Assembly: GCF_042648145.1 (NCBI RefSeq)
Contig: NZ_JBHRWV010000002.1
Span: forward strand, 124,001 to 188,000
Direction: 5' to 3'
Source of the DNA: Salinicoccus sesuvii
GTDB taxonomy: Bacteria > Bacillota > Bacilli > Staphylococcales > Salinicoccaceae
Length of the DNA: 64,000 nucleotides
This document shows positions 38,052-46,898 of the stretch, piece by piece. The notes beneath the pieces are model-generated. The model had not been told where the DNA came from and searched no databases. It saw only the letters and a program-made list of their open reading frames with translations. Numbering within the stretch: the first letter of the stretch is position 1; the number at the start of each line of letters is the position of its first letter. Position numbers and translations under genes: made by a program.

Positions 38052-38962
38052 ATGTGCAACATTTTAACATTGGCAACAAACACGCTGAAGTGACCATGAT
38101 GCTCGGAGAGGATGCTGTTCATAAGAAAGAGGGCAGACCGGCGGTTGTCATTTGTCCGGGCGGCAGTTATATGTATGTATCGGATAGGGAAGCAGAGCCC
38201 GTCGGCTATGAGTTTCTATCAAAAGGTTATCGTGTATTCATACTTAGATATTCAACTATCGGGACGACTATGAAGAAAGAAAAGGGTAGAATTAATCGAG
38301 ATGAGCTCTATAAGGCTGCGGCAATGGTCGAGCAGGATACAGTACTCGGGTCAGAGTTTCCAGGCCCTCTTCTTGAATTAGCTGAGACAATTTCTTTTAT
38401 TCGTGAAAACTGTCATGAGTTTAATGTGGATCCGGACCGGATTGGGACAATCGGCTTTTCCGCCGGCGGTCATCTGGCAGCGAGTTTAGGTGTCCACTGG
38501 AATGCCCAGTGGCTGCGTGATCTGACAGGTACGGAATCGAGATGGTACCGTCCAAATTTCCAGATTCTTGCCTATCCAATTTTGGACTACATGCTCAATA
38601 AGGAAATTGCGGAATCAAGAGGCATCGGTGACCCGAAGTACATGTCTACTGCTTCGAGGATGGTTTTTGGCCCGACAATTGAAGATGAGATTGTCGACCG
38701 CGCGCATATTAAAGCACATGTCTCAGAAAATACACCACCGACCTTCATATGGCATACAGTAGAGGACAAGTTGGTCTTTGTAGAAAATTCTCTCGACTTT
38801 GCCAAGACACTGGAAACTTATCAAATCCCTTGGGAACTCCATACTTTTAAGAGCGGCAGCCATGGCTTGAGCTTGGCTACTGAAACGACAGGTATGGCGG
38901 ATGCACGTGCAGCACAATGGACGTCTCTTATGTTCAGTTGGCTCGAGGAAATACTGCATTAA
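38048..38962 (+). CDS. Alpha/beta hydrolase (BD-FAE/esterase-lipase type)
   Basis: A 304-residue cytoplasmic hydrolase. Oxyanion segment ICPGGSYMYVSDRE, nucleophile elbow GFSAGGH (Ser near residue 140), DPDRIG before it, Asp in WHTVEDKLV, and His in SGSHGLS complete a catalytic triad. GTG start at 38048 with AAAGGAGAGG upstream. Substrate unknown; likely an acylated sugar or peptide ester. Confidence 0.85.
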   Translation: MNVQHFNIGNKHAEVTMMLGEDAVHKKEGRPAVVICPGGSYMYVSDREAEPVGYEFLSKGYRVFILRYSTIGTTMKKEKGRINRDELYKAAAMVEQDTVLGSEFPGPLLELAETISFIRENCHEFNVDPDRIGTIGFSAGGHLAASLGVHWNAQWLRDLTGTESRWYRPNFQILAYPILDYMLNKEIAESRGIGDPKYMSTASRMVFGPTIEDEIVDRAHIKAHVSENTPPTFIWHTVEDKLVFVENSLDFAKTLETYQIPWELHTFKSGSHGLSLATETTGMADARAAQWTSLMFSWLEEILH

Positions 38963-38990
38963 AAAAAGACGCCTATTCAGCGTCTTTTTA
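38962..38990. terminator. Bidirectional terminator
   Basis: AAAAGACGC (38964-38972) pairs with GCGTCTTTT (38980-38988), with flanking A and T runs. Confidence 0.8.
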
Positions 38991-39183
38991 TATAATGGAT
39001 CTTAAATTGTGTAAATGTCTCTGTATGTCCCGGATAGATGAACTGGATGAATTTGTCTTCGTCAGGTGTAGTCTCCTGGAGTATGTACTCTGACTTGTTA
39101 AATTCGCTCATCTTGTCATTTTGTATGACCGTGAAATCCGTCCTGTCGTTCGTGCTGTCTTTAACCTTCACCAAGATCGCCAT
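38977..39183 (-). CDS. Small hypothetical protein
   Basis: A 68-residue, charged, soluble protein (MAILVKVKDSTNDRTDF...), beta-rich by composition. No family recognised. ATG at 39183 is 9 bases after GAGGAG. The ending overlaps the shared terminator with the convergent hydrolase gene. Confidence 0.6.
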   Translation of the reverse strand: MAILVKVKDSTNDRTDFTVIQNDKMSEFNKSEYILQETTPDEDKFIQFIYPGHTETFTQFKIHYIKRR

Positions 39184-39272
39184 ATGCACCAACTCCTCTA
39201 CTAATATATAACCGAATTCTGGAGTAATAAACGTATTAGATTGTGTACAACTTAATTTGAAAGGATGAAACG

Positions 39273-39899
39273 ATGGAATTTAGAATACTGAGCCCTGGGG
39301 ATTTGTCTGAATTGCTTGAACTACAACTGAAAGTTTACGATGCTCTGGAGAATAAAGAAGTACTGCAAACACTGTCCGAAAGTGAGTTCGCGCAGATTAT
39401 CGAGCAAGGTTTCATTCTTGGTGCCTATGAAGCGGGCAGATTGGTCGGTTCTCGTTCCATGTATGTGCCTTCAGTGGGTGAAGAAGGGCATCTTGCTGAC
39501 GATGTCGGTATAAAAGATAAGAAAAGTGTTATCTACTCAGAAATCACCTTTATCGACCCTGGGAAGCGAGGGAGAGGTATGCAGACTGCGATGGGAAAAG
39601 AACTAATAGAAAAAGTGCGCAAGGAAAGGCGATTTGAGAATATACTCACAACAGTGATGCCTGAAAATATACCGAGTCTAAAAGACAAGTTCCGTCTCGG
39701 TTTCAAAATCCTTAAGACAACTTATAAGTATAATGGAAAAAAACGACATATCATGCATTTAGGTCTGAATCATCCATTCGAACCCAAGGGGCAAGCAGAA
39801 AAGATTCATTTCAGTGATACAGATTGGATGATGACTAAAGGAAATACCTTTATAGGAAGTAGTTTTGATGGAGAGCATATATATTACTATCCAAAGTAA
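39273..39899 (+). CDS. GNAT acetyltransferase-like protein
   Basis: A 208-residue protein with a GNAT fold: IYSEITFIDPGKRGRGMQTAMGKELIEKV contains the acetyl-CoA binding loop (RGRGMQTA). Substrate unknown. AAAGGATG precedes the ATG. Separate from the other GNAT at 37536 and not similar to it. Confidence 0.75.
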   Translation: MEFRILSPGDLSELLELQLKVYDALENKEVLQTLSESEFAQIIEQGFILGAYEAGRLVGSRSMYVPSVGEEGHLADDVGIKDKKSVIYSEITFIDPGKRGRGMQTAMGKELIEKVRKERRFENILTTVMPENIPSLKDKFRLGFKILKTTYKYNGKKRHIMHLGLNHPFEPKGQAEKIHFSDTDWMMTKGNTFIGSSFDGEHIYYYPK

Positions 39900-39930
39900 A
39901 AGGGCGCAGGATAAATCCTGCGCCCTTTTA
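39898..39930 (+). terminator. Intrinsic terminator
   Basis: A 15-bp perfect stem (39898-39912 with 39915-39929). Confidence 0.85.
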
Positions 39931-40024
39931 CTTTATAATTGGCTCTGCATGAATCTGCAGACTTTGATGTTTCCCAATCATTTGATAGGGTAGCGAATAA
40001 CAAATACAGAATGGAGGTCACAAT

Positions 40025-40381
40025 ATGATTACACTTGAAGAGACCGAGCTGGAAAACGTTATTCGGATTGAGGTGGACGGAAAAGTGACGAAAGAAGATG
40101 CAGAAAAGTCCATGACATTCATAAATGAGCATTACGGAGAGGATAAGCCACTCAGCGCACTCGTCTACATTAAGTATTTTGGAGGGGTCGGCCCTGTTGG
40201 CATGGCGAAGGGTACGCTGATGGATATCAGTCATTGGAATCAGTATAAGAAATTTGCGGTTGTCACTGATGTTGCATGGGAAGAAATTGGGGCAAAGCTG
40301 GTCGGTATCTTGCCGGGCATTGAAGTCAAACAGTTTGATAAGGCTCAGGTCGATCAGGCCTACGAGTGGCTCAAAGGCTAA
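40025..40381 (+). CDS. SpoIIAA-like STAS-family protein
   Basis: A 118-residue soluble protein resembling the SpoIIAA-like family (STAS/CRAL-TRIO-related fold): VIRIEVDGKVTKEDAEK, then WNQYKKFAVVTDVAW and a short C-terminal helix. Function not defined. AATGGAGG precedes the ATG. The last 11 bases overlap the decayed DUF2071 gene on the other strand. Confidence 0.75.
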   Translation: MITLEETELENVIRIEVDGKVTKEDAEKSMTFINEHYGEDKPLSALVYIKYFGGVGPVGMAKGTLMDISHWNQYKKFAVVTDVAWEEIGAKLVGILPGIEVKQFDKAQVDQAYEWLKG

Positions 40382-41026
40382 AGTGATTGGAATTTTTAAT
40401 TGGCCAGAATAAGACGTCCAGTGCCTCAACATAGTGGGCGAGTACAGGTTCGCCTTCAATATCCCCGGGCAGTAGGGAACGTACACCGCTTTTTTCGTAA
40501 TAAACTGAGGCGTACGCAGGGTTCCAGGGCTTATGGTGGATGCCGATATGGACTTATATCTCCCTTTGAAATAAGCAGACGTATCATGTTGCCGATGGCT
40601 TGAGAAGTGAGTCCATCCGTTTCGTTTTGTTGCTTTTATCTGGGCTTTGGAATACGGCAATGTACCAAGCCGTGCACCAATGACTGGAATGATTTTGGCA
40701 GCGTCCAAGCTAAAGAAATAGATGCCGGGGATATTTCGATACCTAACATATGTTCTGACATTGAGCTCCAAGAATTGATGAAAGTATGGAAATCTTGGGA
40801 TTCCCCGAAACTGCATGTTACGTACGTTAAAGGAGAATATGGAAAGCCATGCAACACCATCATATATGTCGAGTTCGAGTTCATCAGGGACATGGGGTTA
40901 AATCATTTCAGGCTCTATAGGAATATGTATGCACATCAAGTCTTCCCACCTCTGGTACATGGTCCAAGAACCCACTGGCAGTGGCGCATTCCGACCCTCA
41001 GTATACTTCAATAGTTCTTCTTTCAT
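40371..41026 (-). pseudogene. Decayed DUF2071 (YqjF-like) gene
   Basis: On the minus strand a start at 41026 follows GGAGGG and reads MKEELLKYTEGRNAPLP..., the N-terminus of the YqjF/DUF2071 family. It is broken by an in-frame TAA at 40898-40900 (one C-to-T change from CAA would suffice). The frame then resumes with PHVPDELELDIYDG and continues to FKGRYK. The C-terminal part appears in another frame (VHIGIHHKPWNPAY...LDVLFWPIK, stop at 40371-40373). About 30 residues, normally containing the family's TERYCLY region, are missing between. A nonsense change, an internal deletion and a frameshift show real decay. Confidence 0.75.
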
Positions 41027-41147
41027 AATATCCCTCCATCCTTTACTCGGTGTATATCCTCAACGCCGCTCCATCAAACAATATGTTTTGTGCATATATT
41101 GATGGGTGTAGTGAAGAATAACACTAACAAAGGATGGGGGATGAACA

Positions 41148-41528
41148 ATGGAACATGTGATAGCTATGCTAATTAAAGTCATCATGACGCTTGCGGTATT
41201 ATGGATTGTTCTTGGTGGTTTTTATGGGATGGAATTCTGGCCGATGATTCTTGGCACAACCATCGTACTTGGTATTTTGTCTTACTTTGCAGGTGATTTG
41301 ATTATTCTACCAGCAGCCGGCAATATCACCGCTACAATTTCAGATCTGGTGCTTACTTTCCTTGTAGTATGGCTGATGGGTCTATGGTTGACAGATCTTT
41401 CCGGAGGCGAAGTAGCAGTCGCAGCAATCATTTCTGCAGTAATTATTGTAGTAGGAGAATATCTTTTCCACATCTATTTGTTAAAGAACGGACCAGTTGC
41501 GCGCCACAGAAAATACAGCAGAGTCTAG
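41148..41528 (+). CDS. DUF2512 (YndM-like) membrane protein
   Basis: A 126-residue protein with four membrane helices, matching the YndM/DUF2512 family (GDLIILPAAGNITATISDLVL is in the conserved central part). Function unknown. AAAGGATGGGGGATG precedes the ATG. A GC-rich hairpin with little T run follows at 41553-41583. Confidence 0.8.
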   Translation: MEHVIAMLIKVIMTLAVLWIVLGGFYGMEFWPMILGTTIVLGILSYFAGDLIILPAAGNITATISDLVLTFLVVWLMGLWLTDLSGGEVAVAAIISAVIIVVGEYLFHIYLLKNGPVARHRKYSRV

Positions 41529-41623
41529 AATAGAAAAATTTCATACCAATTGTTATCCCCCGCACATATTGTGTGGGGGATAATTGAATATAACCTCCGT
41601 GGATGGAAGGTGTTGTATTAAAT

Positions 41624-42302
41624 ATGGATGATATGCCTACTTATGCTGTAAAGCTTACTGCTGGTCTCATTGGAGTCATATTCTTAGGCTACTTGGGAAA
41701 AAGGAACTGGCGCAGATCCCCCCCTTGATTTCGTCTACGCACTCATTTTGGGAAGTATCATCGAAGAATCACTTTACGAGACGACAATGCCTTTTTATGA
41801 AATGCTGTTCGCACTGGCATACTGGGCACTCCTCATTTATTTCATAGAGATTGTTGCGCTCAAAAATGAACGCTTCAGAAAACTTACGAAAGGTACACCG
41901 CAGATGCTGATTGACAATGGTGAGCTCAATGTCAAAGTGATGAACAGGAACATGATGGACGTCGATGAGGTCAGAGAGTTGTTACGTATGCAGAATGTAT
42001 TTTCATTAAGGAGTGTCAAGTATGCTATTCTGGAAAATAGCGGCAGGCTCTCTGTAATCCGTTACGATAGAGAAGAATCTACTGCGTCTGGCAAAGATCA
42101 AAAGGGCTGTGATAGGAATGAGATAACCTACCTGCTTGTAGATGCAGGCAAGGTGGAATATGCTGCTCTGGGCGAAATAGACCGTGATATTGAATGGCTC
42201 AGGAAAGAAATTAGGAAAGATACAGGGCATGCTCTTGATAATGTCTTTTTTGCGGAGTGGGGCAGAGAGACGGGATTCTTCATACAAGAAAAGAAAATGT
42301 AG
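41624..42302 (+). pseudogene. Second DUF421 gene, two one-base deletions
   Basis: ATG at 41624 begins MDDMPTYAVKLTAGLIGV..GYLGKR, then the frame is lost at about 41703-41706 (AGGAACTGG; one missing G would give GELAQI). It is lost again in the C run at 41718-41724 (seven C; eight expected), after which DFVYALILGSIIEE and a full DUF421 C-terminal domain continue to 42302. The corrected protein would be about 226 residues. Both lesions are in homopolymers, 20 bases apart. It could be an error or a recent pseudogene. Confidence 0.78.
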
Positions 42303-42388
42303 TTTTCACATGCGTATGAAAATTCATAATAATAGTATGTTAGTATTTATAAGTGAATTCTTAAATATCCTATGAAAGGTGTTTTGAC

Positions 42389-43570
42389 ATGACACTTGAT
42401 CCACGAATAATAGAAGAAGTTGTTGAATTCAGAAGACATTTGCACAGCCATCCTGAACTCAGTGGCGAAGAACATGCAACATCAAAGCGCATTCAGGAAA
42501 AATTGGATGATATCGGAATCCCCTACAGCACAGGGTTTGCACAGACAGGCGTGCTTGGCGTCATCGAAGGAGGCCAGCCAGGGCCGACTATCGGTCTCAG
42601 AGCGGACATTGATGCGCTTCCCATCACTGAAAGCTCAGGTGAAACATTCTCTTCTGAAGCGACAGGTGTGATGCACGCCTGTGGACACGATGCCCATACG
42701 GCAATGCTTTTTGGAACAGCGAAATATCTGCTTGAGAGACGTGATGAAATCGAAGGGAAAATTCTGCTCATCTTCCAGCCGGCCGAAGAAAAGTCGCCAA
42801 CCGGTGGTTCGAAACAGATGATGGAAGATGGTGTTTTTGACGAATATGAGCCGGAAGTGCTGATTGCACAGCACATATGGCCACAGCTCCCTGTCGGTCA
42901 GTTTGGCGTCATGGCAGGCCCGATTATGGGTAACTCGGATCGCTTCAAAATTACAGTTACAGGATCTGGCGGTCATGCATCAATGCCGCATGATACAGTA
43001 GATGCCATCGTTGCCGCCAATCAGATTGTCACTACGCTACAGACAATTGTCAGCAGAAATGCCAATCCATTTGACCCGGCAGTTGTCACTGTTGGGAAGT
43101 TCAATGCCGGTTTCCAATACAATGTTATTGCTGAAACTGCGGAACTTGAAGGCACAATTCGAACACAGAGTGATGAAATGAAAAATAAGGTGAAGCAACG
43201 TTTCTTCGACGTGGTCGAGAACGCTGCAGCTGCCATGGGTGTGGCAGTGGAGATTGATTACATGGATGGATACCCTGCAACGGTCAATGATGAAGAATGG
43301 GCGGCACAGGTGTATTCTACAGTGGATCGCATGTATGGCGAAGCAGCACTGCCGAGTCTGACGCCAAGTCTCGGGGGAGAGGACTTCAGTCGATTCTTGC
43401 AAAAGTATCCAGGTGTCTACTACTGGCTCGGCAGCTCTGTCGGTGAGGGTCAGAAACCACTTCACAATCCATCCTTCAGATTCAATGAAGCGGCAATTCC
43501 ATATGGTATTGAAGCGATGGCACAAGTGGCTATCGATACACTTCAGACACTAAAGCAAAAAAATGATTGA
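42389..43570 (+). CDS. M20-family amidohydrolase
   Basis: A 393-residue N-acyl-amino-acid or hippurate hydrolase-like enzyme (M20D). Metal motifs: CGHDAHTAML near residue 93, FQPAEEKSPTGG, HIWPQLPVG, the dimer-domain GGHASMPHDTVDAI, and LGGEDFSRFLQK. AAAGGTG precedes the ATG. The end overlaps the 3' part of the convergent gene at 43530-43907. Confidence 0.9.
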   Translation: MTLDPRIIEEVVEFRRHLHSHPELSGEEHATSKRIQEKLDDIGIPYSTGFAQTGVLGVIEGGQPGPTIGLRADIDALPITESSGETFSSEATGVMHACGHDAHTAMLFGTAKYLLERRDEIEGKILLIFQPAEEKSPTGGSKQMMEDGVFDEYEPEVLIAQHIWPQLPVGQFGVMAGPIMGNSDRFKITVTGSGGHASMPHDTVDAIVAANQIVTTLQTIVSRNANPFDPAVVTVGKFNAGFQYNVIAETAELEGTIRTQSDEMKNKVKQRFFDVVENAAAAMGVAVEIDYMDGYPATVNDEEWAAQVYSTVDRMYGEAALPSLTPSLGGEDFSRFLQKYPGVYYWLGSSVGEGQKPLHNPSFRFNEAAIPYGIEAMAQVAIDTLQTLKQKND

Positions 43571-43907
43571 TGTGACAAAGTTTTATTAAAACAACAAAAG
43601 CCACCTTTAAGGTGGCTTTTGTTGTTTCCAATGTAATTTCTGTGTATGAGTCAAACATTAATTGTGAAGTGTCTAAATCGGCTCCCTTTGGTAGTAGTCC
43701 CTGATCTTCTGTGACTTCCTCGTCTTGTTCATCTCCATAGAACACGCCTGTACATGAACCGAGAACAGCTATCAGCACAATGAGGGATATCGCAATGATC
43801 AGACACCCTGTAAGACCCGATCTTTTTTTCTTTTCGTAGCTACCTTCGACGCCTGTATGTTTCGCTGCTTCTCTTCTGGCCTTTGCTTCTCCTGTACCGT
43901 TATCCAT
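43530..43907 (-). CDS. Single-pass membrane protein of unknown function
   Basis: A 125-residue product: basic N-terminal cytoplasmic part, one membrane helix (about residues 35-55, GLTGCLIIAISLIVLIAVLG) and an acidic external segment. The last part is encoded by the terminator palindrome and extends into the M20 gene, so the natural stop may have been lost or shifted. ATG at 43907 follows GGGGGATG. No family recognised. Confidence 0.6.
   Translation of the reverse strand: MDNGTGEAKARREAAKHTGVEGSYEKKKRSGLTGCLIIAISLIVLIAVLGSCTGVFYGDEQDEEVTEDQGLLPKGADLDTSQLMFDSYTEITLETTKATLKVAFVVLIKLCHINHFFALVSEVYR
43589..43627. terminator. Bidirectional terminator
   Basis: A perfect 19-bp stem (43589-43607 with 43609-43627), A/T-rich ends and GC core. 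It lies inside the reading frame of the minus-strand gene. Confidence 0.85.
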
Positions 43908-44005
43908 CTGGTCATCCCCCAAAACTGTTTAAAATACTATACCCATAAAGAGAAGGGAGAAGCATCAATAAAATCATTGTTGCTTGGCGATATGCAAAAA
44001 AGTTG

Positions 44006-45331
44006 TCACCCTGTAAGGATGTCCGCTGCAGGGTACCTGACTTTATCTTGCTTCGGTTTTGAGAGTGAAAAAGCCAGGTTCAATGGACCTAATTTGCCGA
44101 AAAACATGACGAAAATGATAATGAGTTTGCCAAGGGGCGATAACTCAGCTGTAATGCCCATGGAGAGCCCGACTGTACCAAAAGCGGATACCACTTCGAA
44201 AACGATTTTAATGAATGGTGCATCCTCGCTGATTGTCAGGATAAATATGGCAGTCAGGATTAACAGCACGCTCAGTATCGAGATTGAAAGCGCACGGAAT
44301 ATGATGGCTGGTTTTATTGAACGCCGACCGATATTAATCTGACTTTTTTGCTGTAGCAGGGGAATGATGGATAGCACCAATATTAAAAAAGATGTCAGTT
44401 TGATGCCACCGCCGGTTGAAGCACTGCCTGCTCCAATGAACATTAAAAGTAGCATCATGGTAATCGTCGAGTCGTTGAGACTGCTAATATCAAGGGTGTT
44501 GAATCCTGCTGTTCTTGGTGTGACCGCTTGGAAATAGGAAGCCCAGAGCTGGTCTTTCCATGATGTGAGGGTACCAAGTGTATTCGGATTCTGGTATTCC
44601 AGAACGAAGAATACCAACATCGCACCTACATTTACGATGAGAGTGCCTACAATCATCAGTTTGGAATGGAGTGTAAGTCTTCTATAACTGCGCTTATGCC
44701 ACAAGTCAATAAGCACAGTGAATCCAATTCCGCCGGTGATGAACAAAAAAGTGATAATAAGGTTAATTATTGGATCTCCGACGTAGACCATCAGACTGTC
44801 AGACCAGATTGAGAAACCAGCGTTATTGAATGCAGATATTGAGTGAAAAAGGCTGTAGTACAATCCTTCCACCCAGCCGAATTCAGGCACCCATCTTATA
44901 GCGAGAATCATCATTGCAAAAAATTCGATAATAAAAGAGTAAATGAATAGGGATTTGACCAATTCAAGTACTCCATCAAGCGAAGATTGGTTCAATGCCT
45001 GTTTGATTTCAATTCTTCTTTTGAACCCGACTTTTCTACCAAGTGCCATATAGATCATCACAGCAAACGACATAATTCCAAGGCCACCAGCTTGGATTAA
45101 CGCAAGGATAACTATCTGGCCGAATATTGTAAAATCGCTCCCTGTATCGACGACCACCAAGCCAGTGACCGTCATGGCGGAAGTTGCAGTGAACAATGCA
45201 TCAATATACGATATGGTTCCGATAGTTGAAAATGGTAGCATCAAAAGAATCGAACCGAAAATAATAAACAGGAAGAACACGGCTACGAGCAACTGGGATG
45301 GGTTGAAAGTCAGATACTTGATCTTCTTCAC
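44006..45331 (-). CDS. ktrB: KtrB-type potassium uptake protein
   Basis: A 441-residue membrane subunit of a Ktr/Trk potassium system with four pore repeats. The selectivity-filter glycines are recognisable in TSAMTVTGLV, SISAFNNAGFS, TPRTAGFNTLD and SAFGTVGLSMG. It normally works with a cytosolic KtrA/KtrC RCK protein, not encoded here. GTG start at 45331 after AGAAGG. The 250 bases upstream hold no supported gene. Confidence 0.9.
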   Translation of the reverse strand: MKKIKYLTFNPSQLLVAVFFLFIIFGSILLMLPFSTIGTISYIDALFTATSAMTVTGLVVVDTGSDFTIFGQIVILALIQAGGLGIMSFAVMIYMALGRKVGFKRRIEIKQALNQSSLDGVLELVKSLFIYSFIIEFFAMMILAIRWVPEFGWVEGLYYSLFHSISAFNNAGFSIWSDSLMVYVGDPIINLIITFLFITGGIGFTVLIDLWHKRSYRRLTLHSKLMIVGTLIVNVGAMLVFFVLEYQNPNTLGTLTSWKDQLWASYFQAVTPRTAGFNTLDISSLNDSTITMMLLLMFIGAGSASTGGGIKLTSFLILVLSIIPLLQQKSQINIGRRSIKPAIIFRALSISILSVLLILTAIFILTISEDAPFIKIVFEVVSAFGTVGLSMGITAELSPLGKLIIIFVMFFGKLGPLNLAFSLSKPKQDKVRYPAADILTG

Positions 45332-45584
45332 TACAGATACCTTCTTTTATGGTAGGATGAAATACTCTGCACGATGTGCCCGACACTCGAATAAAGTTGC
45401 ATTAATGCTCGAAGTTATATTACTGCTAAGCAGGAGTGTTGTAAAGGAATATTTCATTCAATTGATATAAAGATGAATATTTGTTTTGAAATAAGAATAT
45501 TATCAAAAAACGCCGTCAGCAGGGTCCCTCCTCTCGGTGATTACCGATAATTCAATAAGTTCGTCACCTTAGGGGGTGTGTCAG

Positions 45585-45758
45585 GTGCCATCGTCGACAA
45601 TACAGTACCTTACTCAACTTGAGATTGATACAGTTAAAAAGTGTAGTTTTCGCTCACATCGAACTACAGACGCCTGGATTATAAGATATACTTTAGACAA
45701 ACTCATGGAGAGTTACACGCCTAGATTGAAGGTTTATGAAAGGGAAGTGAGGCGATGA
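45585..45758 (+). CDS. Small hypothetical protein at the left end of the phage element
   Basis: A 57-residue, basic protein (MPSSTIQYLTQLEIDTVKK..., ending YEREVRR). GTG at 45585 lies 8 bases after AGGGGGT. No family recognised. Its place between ktrB and the phage immunity genes suggests it belongs to the element, but this is not proven. Confidence 0.4.
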   Translation: MPSSTIQYLTQLEIDTVKKCSFRSHRTTDAWIIRYTLDKLMESYTPRLKVYEREVRR

Positions 45759-46041
45759 TGTATCAAAAGTATGTATAGATTGCTAATGAACGTTTGCGAA
45801 GTAGATTGAATTATGTGTATACTGTCGGCCGGTATAATATGAATATGTCCCTGGGAGTGCAACAGTAAAAATCCTAAAAATTGAGAACTTATGGCTTACC
45901 ATAACATTAGAAAATCCGTATTCACTCTGTCGAAACAGGCCCAGGCTACCAGAATCGACACACTGGAAGCCTACAGTAATTGCTTGAAATGGATAACGAA
46001 GTGCTAGAAAAGCAGAGAAAAATTAAAGAGGAGATGATGTC
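45759..46041. other. Gap with a tiny possible ORF
   Basis: About 280 bases without a convincing gene. A 38-codon frame at 45891-46007 (MAYHNIRKSVFTLSKQAQ..., with TLEAYSNCLKW) has no clear ribosome binding site. It vaguely recalls the N-terminal core-binding part of tyrosine recombinases but is too short to call. A TATAAT-like hexamer is near 45833. Confidence 0.25.
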
Positions 46042-46233
46042 ATGTTTGGTAGAAACGATGATTCTGAGGAAGCAAGGTTCGTAACAGAGCAAATGAAAAC
46101 AGATGGAGCTATTCCTTGTCATGTTATCACTGACAAAGAGACGGGCGTGCAATACTTATATGCTTGGGGCGGAGCAGGGGGCGGCTTGACACCGTTATTA
46201 GATGAGAATGGGCAGATAACTGTAAAGAGATAA
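46042..46233 (+). CDS. DUF6440 family protein
   Basis: A 63-residue soluble protein with the DUF6440 pattern: VITDKETGVQYLYAWGGAGG, then GLTPLLDENGQ. The family is small and found in phages and Firmicute chromosomes; function unknown. GAGGAG precedes the ATG. A terminator follows. Confidence 0.7.
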   Translation: MFGRNDDSEEARFVTEQMKTDGAIPCHVITDKETGVQYLYAWGGAGGGLTPLLDENGQITVKR

Positions 46234-46277
46234 ACCAGGAAATACTTAAGAATTTTACCAAGTTCGTTATTATTAGC

Positions 46278-46322
46278 AAAAGGACGTACTCTTACAACTT
46301 TGGGAGCACGTCCTTTTATATA
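46278..46322 (+). terminator. Intrinsic terminator
   Basis: AAAAGGACGT (46278-46287) pairs with ACGTCCTTTT (46308-46317). Confidence 0.75.
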
Positions 46323-46411
46323 GCCTTATGTATTAAGATGTTTACACTTTAAATCTCTATATTGATATAATAATTTTAAATTCTGCAATTATATCGTGAG
46401 AGAGGTAGACC

Positions 46412-46831
46412 ATGACAGAGTATATGTACTTAAAAAGCGATAAGCCAATGGTGACAGGAGCAATAGGAGATAGGGGGTTACACGTAGCAAAGATTTCCTG
46501 GTATCGGACTGAAGCTTCAATGGAATCTTTTTATTTTGAGACAACTACTGTTGGAAAGAGTGCGACATATGAAGTGGATTCATATGCATACAAACTTCCA
46601 GAAGCCAACAGTAAGAAGGTGAATGGAAAGGAAAAGAAAGCAGTTTCAATTTTATACGACTATATAGTAGCGCACTTTGCTGAAAATGCAGCGAGATTCT
46701 TGAACATAACCTTTGTACTCAATGGGTACGAAAACGGTTCAATGAAGAAAATTAGAAGGATACAGATTGGGCAGTTGCGAAAAGAGGATTTGTACTATTC
46801 GGAGGCAACTGTACTCGAAATTGTAAGATAA
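46412..46831 (+). CDS. Unknown accessory protein of the phage element
   Basis: A 139-residue soluble protein (begins MTEYMYLKSDKPMVTGAIG; middle KKAVSILYDYIVAHFAENAARF). No family recognised. AGAGAGGTAG precedes the ATG, and a promoter-like TTTACA/GATATA pair lies near 46341-46369. It is an isolated gene beside the immunity region, a typical place for lysogenic-conversion or defence genes, but no function can be assigned. Confidence 0.6.
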   Translation: MTEYMYLKSDKPMVTGAIGDRGLHVAKISWYRTEASMESFYFETTTVGKSATYEVDSYAYKLPEANSKKVNGKEKKAVSILYDYIVAHFAENAARFLNITFVLNGYENGSMKKIRRIQIGQLRKEDLYYSEATVLEIVR

Positions 46832-46898
46832 GTTGGTCCGTAACTCCTCAGGGCCACGGACCATTAAATAGAGCTCAGTGCCTTAAGTCTATGAAATG

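Noticed and set aside
39887..40816. A 309-codon minus-strand frame
   Set aside because: Its first part is the middle of the decayed DUF2071 gene; the rest is antisense to the SpoIIAA-like gene and has no own start signal or family pattern.
41553..41583. GC-rich hairpin after the DUF2512 gene as a terminator
   Set aside because: A 14-bp stem is clear but there is no T run, so only a stem-loop is supported.
45460..45580. Possible c-di-AMP (ydaO-type) riboswitch upstream of ktrB
   Set aside because: The minus strand contains GGAGGGACCC and CTGACGGCG but lacks the ordered conserved ydaO segments (for example GGGGTGAAT and CAGCTAACCTC). A structured RNA remains possible but I cannot support a class.
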